Of a stretch of 64,000 bases of DNA, positions 5,999 to 15,308 are shown one piece after another. How positions within the stretch are numbered: position 1 is the first letter of the stretch; each line of letters starts with the position of its first letter. The notes under the pieces were generated by a model, which was not told where the DNA came from, made no database searches, and worked only from the letters and a program-made list of their open reading frames with translations. Both the position numbers and the translations under genes were made by a program. The stretch is from Cohnella panacarvi Gsoil 349 (GTDB lineage: Bacteria; Bacillota; Bacilli; Paenibacillales; Paenibacillaceae), in NCBI RefSeq assembly GCF_000515335.1, contig NZ_KI911563.1, positions 1,399,598 to 1,463,597 on the forward strand. The letters are read 5' to 3'.

Positions 5999-7027
5999 TT
6001 ACTGGAACTTGATTTTAAACTCGAACAACCCCGCCTTGCGCATCGCCGAAATGACGATGACGATGATCGGACCGAGGAACACGCCGACGATCCCGACGAG
6101 CTCGTACCCGACGTACAAGCTGATCAAAGCGGACAACGAACCGATGCCGACCGCGTCCCCGAGAATTTTCGGTTCGATGATGCGACGGACGACGGTAATG
6201 ACGAGGAACAGGATGATGAGCCCGATCCCCGTGAATATATCTCCGGTTACAAGCTGATAGACGGCCCACGGAATGAGTACCGAGCCGGTACCGAGCACCG
6301 GAAGAATATCGACCACGACGATAAGCAGCGCGATCGCGAGCGGGTAACTCGTACCGATTATCAGCAGCCCGATGAACGATAGAATATAGGTTACGACGCT
6401 TAGCAGCAATTGGGCGCGAAGAAATCCGAATACCGATTTGCGCAAGCTCCCCAGCACTTCTTCGACTTGAACTTTAGACTTGTCGTCGAACAAGCTAAGG
6501 AACGAAGCCTTCATCATCGGCAAGCTAAGCGCGAACAAATAGACGGCCACGAGATACACGATGAAGAAAATGAAGAAGTCCGGTATGCCGCTGGCGAAGT
6601 TGCCCAGTATACCGGCGACGTTAGTCGCCAGAGAGGTTAACATATTCGTCAGGTTGCCCAACCAGTTCTCCAACTGGTCCGCGCCGCCGGAACCGTTCGT
6701 ATAATTCTGAAGATCTTCGAGCCGATCGCTCAAATACGTCTGGGCGTTCTCCAGAATACCCGGCGTCTTCTGGAGGAAGTCGGCGAACTCGTTGACGAGC
6801 TTAATGCCGATGAGCGCCATCATCCCGAGCAGTCCGACCGTGAAGATCGTGCTGGATATCGTCGAAGCCGCCAGCCGGTTCATCTTCGTCTTGTTCATGA
6901 ACACCGTCGTCAGCGGCTCTAGGAATATAGCCGTTACGATCGCCAGCAGGAATGGCGCTCCTACCGTGAATAGCAAATACAGAAAAACTAACGAAGCGCC
7001 TAATAAAATAACGGTTCTGATCGGCAT
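5999..7027 (-). CDS. ytvI: AI-2E family transporter, YtvI-like
   Basis: 342 residues with about eight hydrophobic segments. The two ends carry the family pattern: a pair of N-terminal helices, a central soluble stretch (about residues 95-135) and a C-terminal helix bundle with GTGSVLIPWAVYQL and RRIIEPKILGD. Members are permeases of uncertain substrate; YtvI homologues of similar length are annotated as sporulation integral membrane proteins. Located between zur and a CorC-type gene, all on the minus strand. Confidence 0.8.
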   Translation of the reverse strand: MPIRTVILLGASLVFLYLLFTVGAPFLLAIVTAIFLEPLTTVFMNKTKMNRLAASTISSTIFTVGLLGMMALIGIKLVNEFADFLQKTPGILENAQTYLSDRLEDLQNYTNGSGGADQLENWLGNLTNMLTSLATNVAGILGNFASGIPDFFIFFIVYLVAVYLFALSLPMMKASFLSLFDDKSKVQVEEVLGSLRKSVFGFLRAQLLLSVVTYILSFIGLLIIGTSYPLAIALLIVVVDILPVLGTGSVLIPWAVYQLVTGDIFTGIGLIILFLVITVVRRIIEPKILGDAVGIGSLSALISLYVGYELVGIVGVFLGPIIVIVISAMRKAGLFEFKIKFQ

Positions 7028-7065
7028 CGACGTTCCCCTCTCTCCCCGGCTCTCCCGGTTGCCGG

Positions 7066-8415
7066 TTATTCCTTCGGTATCGCGGCTTGTCCCGCCGCTT
7101 CCTTAACGAGCGGCTGCTCGCGGTAAATATGTATCCTGACGACGCGAAGCCGTTCGGTCTGCGCGATCTCGAACGTATAGCCCTGGTCGTTCACCTTCTG
7201 CCCTTTGGCGATGTTGCCTTCCAGATGGTTGAACATCCAGCCGCCGATCGAATCGACCTCTTCGTCTTCGATGGAGAGGCCTAGCAGATCGTTCACGTCT
7301 TCTATGAGCATACGCCCGTCTACAGAGGTTAATTCCCCTTTCACCACGACGCTCGGGAGTTCGTCGTCGAATTCGTCGTGAATTTCGCCTACGATTTCTT
7401 CCATGATCGTCTCCGCGGTCAACATACCCGCCGTGCCCCCATACTCGTCGATGACGACCGCAAGCTGGGACTTTCTCTTCTGCATCAACTTCAGCACTTT
7501 ACTGATTTCCATCGTCTCCGGCACGCTAAGAATCGGACGCATCAGCTTCTTCATATCATGCTCTTGGTCCGGCGCGGCCATCAGCAGATCGGTGATATGG
7601 ACGAAGCCGATAATTTGATCTTTGTCTTCCACGCCTACCGGGTAACGCGTATGCTTAGTCGCGTGGACGAGCTTCAGATTATCCGCGAAGCTCTGGTTCG
7701 TGAACAGGCAATCCATATCCGTGCGGGGAAGCATGACTTCTCGCGCCACGCGGTCCGCGAACTCGAATACGTTATCGAACAGCGTCATCTCGTCTTTGTC
7801 GATGATGCCCGTCTTCGCGCTCTGATTCATGAGAATGCGGATTTCTTCCTCGGTATGTACCTCGTGCTCGGTGGCCGGGTCTACGCCGAAAAGACGGAGC
7901 AAACGGTTGGCGGCGCCGTTCAGAAACCAGATGAACGGCATAAACAAACGGTAGAACATCAGCAACGGCCACGAAAGCCATAAGGATACGCCTACCGACC
8001 GCTGAATGGCAAGCGACTTAGGCGCAAGCTCTCCAAGCACGATGTGCAGGAACGTAATAATACAGAACGCGACCGCGAATGCGATCGGGTGAATAATATC
8101 CGGATCGGTCACGCCGAACTCGCGCAGGAGCGGTTCGATGATTAAGTCGGCGAGGGCAGGTTCGCCTACCCAGCCAAGTCCCAGCGATGCGAGCGTAATG
8201 CCGAGCTGCGTCGCCGACAAATAAGCGTCCAGCTTCCGGTTCACCTTAAGCGCGTATTTCGCGCGAACGTTGCCTTCGTTGCTGAGCTGCGTCAGCCTGG
8301 ATTGCCGCACCTTCACAAGCGCGAATTCCGACGCCACGAAAAATCCGTTCAATAGAACTAAGAAAAGAACAAGAAGCATATTCCATATGATCGATCCCCA
8401 TTGAAACTGTTCCAA
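7066..8415 (-). CDS. CNNM/CorC-HlyC type transporter-associated protein
   Basis: 449 residues. Residues 10-200 form a DUF21 (CNNM) membrane domain with about four helices and the NGFFVASEFALVKVR motif; residues 210-340 hold a pair of CBS domains (MLPRTDMDCLF; VIDEYGGTAGMLTAETIMEE); the last 85 residues are the CorC_HlyC FAD-like domain (LGLSIEDEEVDSIGGWMF). These proteins act in magnesium/cobalt homeostasis at the cytoplasmic membrane and are often mislabelled hemolysins. Complete, no anomalies. Confidence 0.9.
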   Translation of the reverse strand: MEQFQWGSIIWNMLLVLFLVLLNGFFVASEFALVKVRQSRLTQLSNEGNVRAKYALKVNRKLDAYLSATQLGITLASLGLGWVGEPALADLIIEPLLREFGVTDPDIIHPIAFAVAFCIITFLHIVLGELAPKSLAIQRSVGVSLWLSWPLLMFYRLFMPFIWFLNGAANRLLRLFGVDPATEHEVHTEEEIRILMNQSAKTGIIDKDEMTLFDNVFEFADRVAREVMLPRTDMDCLFTNQSFADNLKLVHATKHTRYPVGVEDKDQIIGFVHITDLLMAAPDQEHDMKKLMRPILSVPETMEISKVLKLMQKRKSQLAVVIDEYGGTAGMLTAETIMEEIVGEIHDEFDDELPSVVVKGELTSVDGRMLIEDVNDLLGLSIEDEEVDSIGGWMFNHLEGNIAKGQKVNDQGYTFEIAQTERLRVVRIHIYREQPLVKEAAGQAAIPKE

Positions 8416-8466
8416 CTTAGTACCAACTCCTCGTTCGCTTACCGTCCGATCAGGAACGGATGATGG

Positions 8467-9621
8467 TTAAGGTATGGCTCTTCTGCTTAAGAAGTCGGCA
8501 CCTTTGTAATACATTTCGCCCACGAGCAAATTCGGACCGCAGCAGCCCGCTTCGGGACAATGGCAGTTAATCGCCCGTTGCATCGGATGGTTCTGCCAAC
8601 GCTCGAAGAGGTCGTCAAGCCGTTCGTCCTTCACGTTGCCGAATGACGGAATCGCCGCGAAGTCCGTGACGTAGACGTCACCGCTGAACATGTTCACGTT
8701 CACCCGGTTGCGGCCGTCCGGATCGTTCCGCACGGTAACGTTAGGTTCTGCCATTATACGCCTGACTAAACCGCGCTCTTCCTCGCTGTCGCTGCAAGCG
8801 AAGAACGGGAGCGTGCCGAACAGCATCCATACGTTGCGATCGCGGCGATCAAGCAGCGTTTCAACGGCCGACCGCATCTGTTCCTTGCTTATAACGGGCA
8901 AGCCGGACGCGAACGAGCTCGGGTACATCGGATGCACTTCGTGCCGCTTGCACCCCATCTCGACGATCAATCGGTGAATATCCGCAATATGGTTATACGT
9001 GCGATAGTTGATCATGGATTCAGCGGAGACGAATAATCCGCCTGCCGCGAGCTTGCTCGCGTTGTCGACCATGCGCTCGTACAGCTTCCGGGTCGTCTCA
9101 TGCTTAACGTGGCGGCCGGACTTGGCGAAGCCGATCTGGTGAAAATGCTCGGCCTCCGTATAATTGAAAGAAATATGCATGACGTCCAGATAAGGCGCTA
9201 TCAATTCGTAACGTTCGAAATCGAGCGTTACGTTGGAATTGAGCTGCGACCTGATGCCGCGACTTCTCGCGTATTTCAATAACGGCAGCATCACCTCCGT
9301 TATCGTCTCCGTCCGGAAGGTCGGCTCTCCGCCCGTTAAGCTGATCGTCTCCAAATGCTCGACCTCGTCGAGCCTGCGGAATAGGGTATCCAATGGAAGA
9401 TGCGGCGCTTCGGTCATCGTCAAGCTGTCGCCTACCGCGCAATGCTCGCATCTCATGTTGCATAAATGGGTTACCGTAAATTCGACGCTCGTAAGCTTAT
9501 GACGCCCATATCGGCTCAGCGAACGAATCGGATCCCAAGGATCGTAGGCGGGCGAAAGCGGCGTCCAACCCGCCGGCGGCGCGAATCGTTCCGCGGCGGA
9601 AGGAAGGGTGAAACCGGACAT
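8467..9621 (-). CDS. yfkAB: Radical SAM protein YfkAB
   Basis: 384 residues. The radical SAM cluster motif is at Cys54-x3-Cys58-x2-Cys61 (HLCNMRCEHC) followed by the GGEP motif (SLTGGEPTF). The C-terminus carries extra cysteines (NCHCPEAGCCGPN) that probably bind an auxiliary cluster, as in the YfkAB group with its CxCxxxxC-type motif. Substrate unknown. Separate from its neighbours, with its own ribosome site. Confidence 0.85.
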   Translation of the reverse strand: MSGFTLPSAAERFAPPAGWTPLSPAYDPWDPIRSLSRYGRHKLTSVEFTVTHLCNMRCEHCAVGDSLTMTEAPHLPLDTLFRRLDEVEHLETISLTGGEPTFRTETITEVMLPLLKYARSRGIRSQLNSNVTLDFERYELIAPYLDVMHISFNYTEAEHFHQIGFAKSGRHVKHETTRKLYERMVDNASKLAAGGLFVSAESMINYRTYNHIADIHRLIVEMGCKRHEVHPMYPSSFASGLPVISKEQMRSAVETLLDRRDRNVWMLFGTLPFFACSDSEEERGLVRRIMAEPNVTVRNDPDGRNRVNVNMFSGDVYVTDFAAIPSFGNVKDERLDDLFERWQNHPMQRAINCHCPEAGCCGPNLLVGEMYYKGADFLSRRAIP

Positions 9622-9683
9622 GTCGAATAGCTCCTGTCTACTGTGTATATATGAATATTGTACTGGTCGGATGGCTCCTAATG

Positions 9684-9733
9684 CAAACCGGCTTCTCCTT
9701 GGGCCGCTTGGGCTGCAAGGGGAAGCCGGTTTG
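9684..9733 (-). terminator. Probable terminator of the HD-GYP gene
   Basis: Inverted repeat CAAACCGGCTTC (9684-9695) and GAAGCCGGTTTG (9722-9733) just past the HD-GYP stop. The T-tract after the stem is poor, so termination strength is uncertain. Confidence 0.5.
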
Positions 9734-9739
9734 AGGGGG

Positions 9740-10855
9740 TCAAGCCGGAAGCGAATTGTTGTCCAATCCGCCCAGCTCGACCGAATCGATCAGAATGTTC
9801 AGCTGCTTGGACAAATCCATCTCGTACGGAACGGACAAGTCTTCGCCGACTTCGTCCGTAATGACTCTAACGATCGGTCTGTGAGCGACAGCGGAATTAA
9901 TGTCGACGACGACGGCGCTTTGGCCCGTGTTCAACTTCACCGTAACCCCGATCGGGTAGATGGCTACCTTGTCGCGGAAAAGCTTCAGCATCTCCGTATC
10001 GTACAGCGATTCGCTTCCGGTATAGAGTACTTCCACCGCCTCGTGCGGAAGCATAGCCTTCTTGTAGATCCGATGGCTCGTCATTGCGTCGTAAGAATCC
10101 ACGATGCCGATCAGCTTGGCGTACTCGTGGATCTCGTCGCCTTTCAGGCCGCGCGGATAACCGCTGCCGTTCAGACGTTCATGGTGCTGATAGGCGCAGT
10201 GCGCGGCGATCAGCGGGATATTAGGTTCGTCCCTGAGCAAGTCGAACCCGCGCTCGGCGTGGCGCTTCATCTCCTCGTACTCGGACTTGGTCAGGGCGCC
10301 CGGCTTGAGCAGAACTTGCATCGAGATTTGCGTCTTCCCGATGTCGTGCAGCATCGAACCGATTCCCAGCGTCATGAGCTGATCCTGGTCATAGCCGTTA
10401 GCGATGCCGAGCAACGCCGTATACACGCATACGTTAAGCGAATGCGTGTACAAGTAATGATCGACCGTATGCATGTTCATCAGCATGATCATGGCGTCTT
10501 TGTTGCTTCCGAGCTCATCCAGAATCATATGCATCGACTGCCTGATCGACCGTCCTACGTAAGGGTAAGTTACCGATTTGCGCCTGGCCGGCTGGTCGAC
10601 GTACTCGCGGAAAGCCATTCGGATCGCTTGCATCGATTGCCTTTGGGTCTCCTCGGACAGCATATCCGGAATGACGATTCCCTCCGTACGCGCATCTTCG
10701 ATGTACAAGAAATGAATCGGGCTATTGCTCAACCTGCGAATCATGGCCGGCGTCAGTTCGACGCCTTCCGCCAACAACACGATGCCATCGTCAGAATATA
10801 TTCGTTTGGCCAGCTTCATGCCCGGCCTGCATAACGAAATCGGCACCATGCGCAT
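9740..10855 (-). CDS. HD-GYP domain protein, c-di-GMP phosphodiesterase
   Basis: 371 residues from the ATG at 10855 (AAAGGGGGGAAAG upstream); the longer frame lacks a ribosome site and overlaps uppP. N-terminal DUF3391-like region, then an HD-GYP domain at about 140-310: HDIG in SMLHDIGKTQIS, the second histidines HCAYQHHERLNGSGYP and the GYP motif itself. Such proteins hydrolyse cyclic di-GMP. The last 60 residues are a small PilZ-like or beta extension (VKLNTGQSAVVVDIN). A second HD-GYP protein of the same organisation lies at 16467-17510. Confidence 0.88.
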   Translation of the reverse strand: MRMVPISLCRPGMKLAKRIYSDDGIVLLAEGVELTPAMIRRLSNSPIHFLYIEDARTEGIVIPDMLSEETQRQSMQAIRMAFREYVDQPARRKSVTYPYVGRSIRQSMHMILDELGSNKDAMIMLMNMHTVDHYLYTHSLNVCVYTALLGIANGYDQDQLMTLGIGSMLHDIGKTQISMQVLLKPGALTKSEYEEMKRHAERGFDLLRDEPNIPLIAAHCAYQHHERLNGSGYPRGLKGDEIHEYAKLIGIVDSYDAMTSHRIYKKAMLPHEAVEVLYTGSESLYDTEMLKLFRDKVAIYPIGVTVKLNTGQSAVVVDINSAVAHRPIVRVITDEVGEDLSVPYEMDLSKQLNILIDSVELGGLDNNSLPA

Positions 10856-10968
10856 TCGTAACTTTCCCCCCTTTGCCTCGATGTTGTCTAATGTGAATGT
10901 AAGATATTTACGCAGACAAGACAAGGGTTTACGACAAAAATATGCGACAAGATTCGTCAAACTTCGAA

Positions 10969-11823
10969 TTAATTCATAATAAACCAATAGAATAGCGCGG
11001 CAAGAGCGAAACGATACCAAGCGAAATAACGCAATTTGATTTTCTGCAGCATCCGCAGGAACGCGACGACGACAAGCCATGCTACGACGAAAGAGACGAT
11101 AAATCCGGTGGCCAGGAAGCCGACGTCGATCGCGCCGGAGCGGAATTGGTCGATGTTCGAGATCAGCTCGTACCCCGTCGCCACCGTCATGATCGGAATC
11201 GCCACGAAGAACGAGAAATCGGCGGAAGCGCGATAGCTAAGTCCCGTCAACATGCCAGCCGCCATCGTGGAGCCCGAGCGCGAGAAGCCCGGCCATAAAG
11301 CGGACACGCATTGAATCAAGCCGATAATGAGCGCTTGCTTGTATGTAATCTGATCCATCGTCTCGGACGTTCTTCTGATTCTGCCGGATTCGTACAACGC
11401 TTCCGAAATCCACATATAGATGCCGCCGACGACCAGCGCCCACAATACGAGGGACGTATTATTGAAAGCATCGTCTTTAATATAATCGCGGAACAGGAAC
11501 GCAGCTCCGAGCGGAGGGACGATCGCCAGCGCGACGTGAATCATGTTCAGGCGGCGTTCGGGAAACGCGTCCACGGACAATCCCCGGACCGCTTCCTTGC
11601 GTCCGATTCCGAATACTTGCAGGATCTTGTTTCGGTACACGAGCGAGATCGCTAAGATCGCCGCGAACTGAATGATGATTTCGAACGATTTCAGTTCCTC
11701 GGGCGTCGTCTCGTAGCCAAGCAGCTTGTTCGTGAGCAACATATGTCCCGTCGAGGATACGGGCAGAAATTCGGTCAAACCTTCGACAATCCCTAAAATC
11801 ACCGAGTCGAACCAATGCAGCAT
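10969..11823 (-). CDS. uppP: Undecaprenyl-diphosphatase UppP
   Basis: 284 residues, about eight membrane helices. Both signature motifs are present: EGLTEFLPVSSTGHMLL near residue 15 and PGFSRSGSTMAAGML near residue 170. The enzyme dephosphorylates undecaprenyl pyrophosphate at the membrane to recycle the lipid carrier for cell-wall synthesis and gives some bacitracin tolerance. No sign of damage. Confidence 0.95.
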   Translation of the reverse strand: MLHWFDSVILGIVEGLTEFLPVSSTGHMLLTNKLLGYETTPEELKSFEIIIQFAAILAISLVYRNKILQVFGIGRKEAVRGLSVDAFPERRLNMIHVALAIVPPLGAAFLFRDYIKDDAFNNTSLVLWALVVGGIYMWISEALYESGRIRRTSETMDQITYKQALIIGLIQCVSALWPGFSRSGSTMAAGMLTGLSYRASADFSFFVAIPIMTVATGYELISNIDQFRSGAIDVGFLATGFIVSFVVAWLVVVAFLRMLQKIKLRYFAWYRFALAALFYWFIMN

Positions 11824-11874
11824 GCTATCGTGTCACTCCTTGTGCATCAATAGGGTACGTATAAGTCATTTGCT

Positions 11875-13317
11875 CTAAAGCAGTCGTTGCCTATAGCTTC
11901 TTCTCGGCCGAAAGCAATCGCGGATCATCGATTCGTCGTTCAACGCGGCCGCGAGCGTATGCCGAATATAGTTCGGCAACAAATAGCGAACGTCGGCGCC
12001 CTCCTTCAAACCCACGTAACCGACTCCGAAAGTGAACATGTCGAGCGTCCCCACGTCGTATTGGCGGTCCGCTTGAAGCGGTTCGCCGCCTATCCGGGCT
12101 TCGACAATCCGATTGTACGCCGGCTTCGTCTCGTCGATCAGCAGCTCGAGACCGTCCGTACACAGCGTTCCGAGCACTTTGCCCCGGAAACCGAAGCCGC
12201 GGAATTCGAGCTCGTAATATTCCGGAAGCAAGCTTTCCTCGAGCGCATAGATGAGCTGCCGGCCGCTCAGCTTGATCGCGCAAGGGTTGATGGGAGAAGG
12301 GCAAAGCTCATGAAGCGTCAGCTCCGTCACCTCGCCCGCGGGCAAGCCGGCAAGCAACTGGCCCGCGTTGACGAGACCGATCTCTGCGCCGGTCACGCGC
12401 CTTACCGAGCTCGCCAGCAGCGTTGCCAGCGGAGATTCCTCGTACGGTTGCAACGGCAGCGGATCGGTCAAGTTCGCGACCGGGCGGCTCAACGTTGCGT
12501 TGGCTTCGGCACGGTAATCGGCGATCAATCGATCGACGCCCGCGTCGCGCCTCATCTCGTCCGTCGGCAAGCATTCGCCCGCGATTCGTACCCGGTTCCC
12601 GCCCTCCGCAAGCGTTAGCTCCAGCCTTCCGACGTGTTGTCCGAACTTGCCTGCCGCGCTAATCGTCGTGTTGCCGATCGTCAGCGGGGAAGCAAGCAGA
12701 TGATGCGTATGGCCTCCGAGAATCAGATCGATCCCTTCTACTTGCGCGGCTAGCTGCTCGTCGTACTTGAGGCCGAGGTGGGAGAGCACGATCACGACGT
12801 CCACGTTCGGCCTTATCCTGCTCACGTACGTCCGGGCGACCGATATCGGCTCAAGCGCTTCCCATCCGAGGAGACGGTAGTACACTTCGAATGCGGCGGT
12901 CAAGCCGATGACGCCGATTCGCATTCCCGACTTGACGGTCGTCCAGGAGGGCAACATCCACGAAGGCGGCTCTCCGCTGTTCTCCCGAATCATATTCGCG
13001 CAGACGACGGGGACCGTGCAGTCCGCGAACAAGGAATCGAGCTCTTCGATCGTGTATGATAAGCCCTCGTTGTTGCCGATCAGTACCGCGTCATAGCCGA
13101 ATCGCTCCAGCAGCGCGACGTTCGCGGCTCCGCCCGAGCCTTCGGTCTCGACGCTGACCCGGTCCAGGAAGTCGCCGCAATCGAGTAGCAGCACGTTGTC
13201 TTCGCCTACGCTCCGCCTAACCTCCTCCACGTACGATGCAATGCGGGAAGCGGCGTCGAAGTGGCTATGGATATCGTTCGTATGAATTAATGTCAACGTG
13301 ACGTCTCGACCGTTCAT
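11875..13317 (-). CDS. yunD: 5'-nucleotidase/UDP-sugar hydrolase family protein, YunD-like
   Basis: 480 residues. N-terminal metallophosphoesterase domain: HTNDIHSHFD near residue 12, DCGDFLDR near 47, IGNNEGLS near 83 and HTHH near 200. C-terminal 5'-nucleotidase domain from about residue 280 (VNAGQLLAG). No signal peptide, so cytoplasmic. The usual GNHE motif reads GNNE; this substitution is seen in YunD-like proteins as far as I recall but should weaken an activity claim. Monocistronic, minus strand. Confidence 0.85.
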   Translation of the reverse strand: MNGRDVTLTLIHTNDIHSHFDAASRIASYVEEVRRSVGEDNVLLLDCGDFLDRVSVETEGSGGAANVALLERFGYDAVLIGNNEGLSYTIEELDSLFADCTVPVVCANMIRENSGEPPSWMLPSWTTVKSGMRIGVIGLTAAFEVYYRLLGWEALEPISVARTYVSRIRPNVDVVIVLSHLGLKYDEQLAAQVEGIDLILGGHTHHLLASPLTIGNTTISAAGKFGQHVGRLELTLAEGGNRVRIAGECLPTDEMRRDAGVDRLIADYRAEANATLSRPVANLTDPLPLQPYEESPLATLLASSVRRVTGAEIGLVNAGQLLAGLPAGEVTELTLHELCPSPINPCAIKLSGRQLIYALEESLLPEYYELEFRGFGFRGKVLGTLCTDGLELLIDETKPAYNRIVEARIGGEPLQADRQYDVGTLDMFTFGVGYVGLKEGADVRYLLPNYIRHTLAAALNDESMIRDCFRPRRSYRQRLL

Positions 13318-13384
13318 CGAATCCTCCTAGTGATATGCCGATGTCCGCAGCCGGCGTCTTACGATCTCTCGATCCGCCGCTCTT

Positions 13385-14395
13385 CTAACCGCCGATTTGC
13401 GACATCCGCCGTTCCGTCGGCACGTGGGTAAGTTTCTCTCCGGCCAATAAGGCGGCCATCTCGTGGTTCTCCGGCTTGATATCCATCGCCCTGAGGAACA
13501 GACGCTCCATCGCCTCCTCGGAACCCAGAGCCTGCTTGACGTTCAGCTCATCGACCCAGTACAGGCACGGTTTAAGGTTGCCGTCTGCCGTAAGCCGAAG
13601 CCGATTGCAGTTCTTGCAGAATTGATCGCTGATCGGATGGATGAGCCCGAACGTTCCGACGCCGCCTTCGATACGATAATCGTCCGACGGACCGCTTCCT
13701 TGGGGCCCTTCGACCGAGTGAACGGCGTAGCCTAGACGCCGCGCCTCTTCCAGAACCTTCGACAACGGCAAATAGTGGTTGCGCCAGCCGGCATCTTCAT
13801 GGCCGATCGGCATGTATTCGATGAAGCGAACGTGCAGCGGCTGATCCGTCGACAGCTTCAGGAAAGTCTCGATTTCGTCCTCGTTAACGCCTTTCAGGAG
13901 GACGCAATTCAGCTTGATCGGCGTCAATCCCGCTTCGGCTGCCGCTTGGACGCCTTCGAGCACCCTGTTCAGATCGCCTCTGCGGGCGATAAATTTAAAG
14001 CGAGCGGCATCCAGCGTATCTAAGCTGATATTGACGCGCTTCAGTCCCGCTTCCTTCAGCTTGCGCGCTTGGGGCGCGAGCAGGATCCCGTTCGTCGTCA
14101 GAGATATATCCTCGATTCCGGGCAGAGCGGACAGTCCGGCGACGAGTTCGTCTAAGTTCGGCCTGACGAGCGGTTCTCCGCCCGTGATCCGGAACTTGCG
14201 AATACCGAATTTCGCGGCGGCCGCGGCGACTTCCAGAATTTGCGCGTAGCTGAGCAGCTTATCTTGCTCCATGAAAACCATGCCTTCCTCAGGCATGCAA
14301 TATAGACAACGCAGATTGCAGCGATCCGTTACGGAAATACGCAAATACGTATGCGTTCTGCCGAACCGATCGACGAGCGCGGGCATCTTCTCCAC
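13385..14395 (-). CDS. moaA: GTP 3',8-cyclase MoaA
   Basis: 336 residues from a GTG with GGAGGG nine bases upstream. N-terminal radical SAM cluster Cys26-x3-Cys30-x2-Cys33 (DRCNLRCLYC), GGEP motif, second cluster near residues 255-275 (FCKNCNRLRLT...CLY) and the conserved Gly-Gly C-terminus (SQIGG). It carries out the first step of molybdenum cofactor synthesis, converting GTP to a cyclic pyranopterin precursor with MoaC. Divergent from the moaDE-moeB pair. Confidence 0.95.
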   Translation of the reverse strand: MEKMPALVDRFGRTHTYLRISVTDRCNLRCLYCMPEEGMVFMEQDKLLSYAQILEVAAAAAKFGIRKFRITGGEPLVRPNLDELVAGLSALPGIEDISLTTNGILLAPQARKLKEAGLKRVNISLDTLDAARFKFIARRGDLNRVLEGVQAAAEAGLTPIKLNCVLLKGVNEDEIETFLKLSTDQPLHVRFIEYMPIGHEDAGWRNHYLPLSKVLEEARRLGYAVHSVEGPQGSGPSDDYRIEGGVGTFGLIHPISDQFCKNCNRLRLTADGNLKPCLYWVDELNVKQALGSEEAMERLFLRAMDIKPENHEMAALLAGEKLTHVPTERRMSQIGG

Positions 14396-14559
14396 TCTCT
14401 CTTCCCTCCTCGGATAAAACAGAATCTTCGTCGGGCTCGAACTGACTCACCCTCGAACAAGCGATTGCGATATGCCTATAGCATAACATTTTCACGATCG
14501 ATATGGTATGCTTGGATGAGGCAATGTTTACCGTTCAGGGAAGGAAGTAGAACATAACG

Positions 14560-15300
14560 ATGACACATGCTTGGACGATCGCCCTATTCGCGGGGATCGC
14601 CGATCGGATCGGATCGCGAGCCCTCGAGCTAAGTTGGGAAGAAGCGACGCTGACCGTCGCTCAGATCAAACAACGGCTGCAAGCTCAATATCCCGAGCAT
14701 GCGGATCTCGTCGCCTTGTGCTTCATGGCGCGCAACCGCGCGTTCGTAAGCGACGAGACGCAAGTCGGCGCCGCGGATGAGCTGGCGCTGCTGCCTCCCG
14801 TATCCGGGGGAATCGACGAACAACCTCACGGTGGTCGCGGAATCGCTAATCGATTCGTCATTACGGACCAGCCGATAGACGTGAACGAGGTAGCTTCCCG
14901 GGTCTATCATCCGGATCACGGCGCGACGATCGCCTTCGTAGGCACGACGCGGGAATGGACGAAGGGCAAAAGAACGGTGACGCTCGAATACGAGGCTTAT
15001 ATCCCGATGGCCGAGTCCGCCATGGAGCAGATCGGCGCGGAGATCGGGGAGCGATGGCCGGGAACGGCGACGGCGATCGCTCATCGGTTAGGTACGGTCG
15101 GCATCAACGAGATCAGCGTCGTCATTGCCGTATCCTCTCCGCACCGCGCGGAAGCCTATGACGCCAGCAGGTACGCCATCGAGCGTCTCAAGATGACCGT
15201 ACCGATATGGAAAAAAGAAATCTACGAGGACGGCACCGAGTGGAAAGGCCATCAGCTTGGTCCGTGGAATCCGCTTGCCTCGTACGAAGGGCAGAGGTGA
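14560..15300 (+). CDS. moaDE: MoaD-MoaE fusion (molybdopterin synthase)
   Basis: 246 residues. Residues 1-86 are a MoaD ubiquitin-like domain ending LLPPVSGG; a short linker with another Gly-Gly (HGGRG) joins it to MoaE (about 100-246) with GATIAFVGTTREWT, HRLGTVGI and the late VPIWKKEIYEDG lysine motif. MoaD needs a free C-terminal Gly-Gly to be thiocarboxylated, so a fused protein should require cleavage after this Gly-Gly, as reported for the mycobacterial fusion MoaX. Followed directly by the activating enzyme gene, which fits co-expression. Confidence 0.9.
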   Translation: MTHAWTIALFAGIADRIGSRALELSWEEATLTVAQIKQRLQAQYPEHADLVALCFMARNRAFVSDETQVGAADELALLPPVSGGIDEQPHGGRGIANRFVITDQPIDVNEVASRVYHPDHGATIAFVGTTREWTKGKRTVTLEYEAYIPMAESAMEQIGAEIGERWPGTATAIAHRLGTVGINEISVVIAVSSPHRAEAYDASRYAIERLKMTVPIWKKEIYEDGTEWKGHQLGPWNPLASYEGQR

Positions 15301-15308
15301 ACGAGCCT

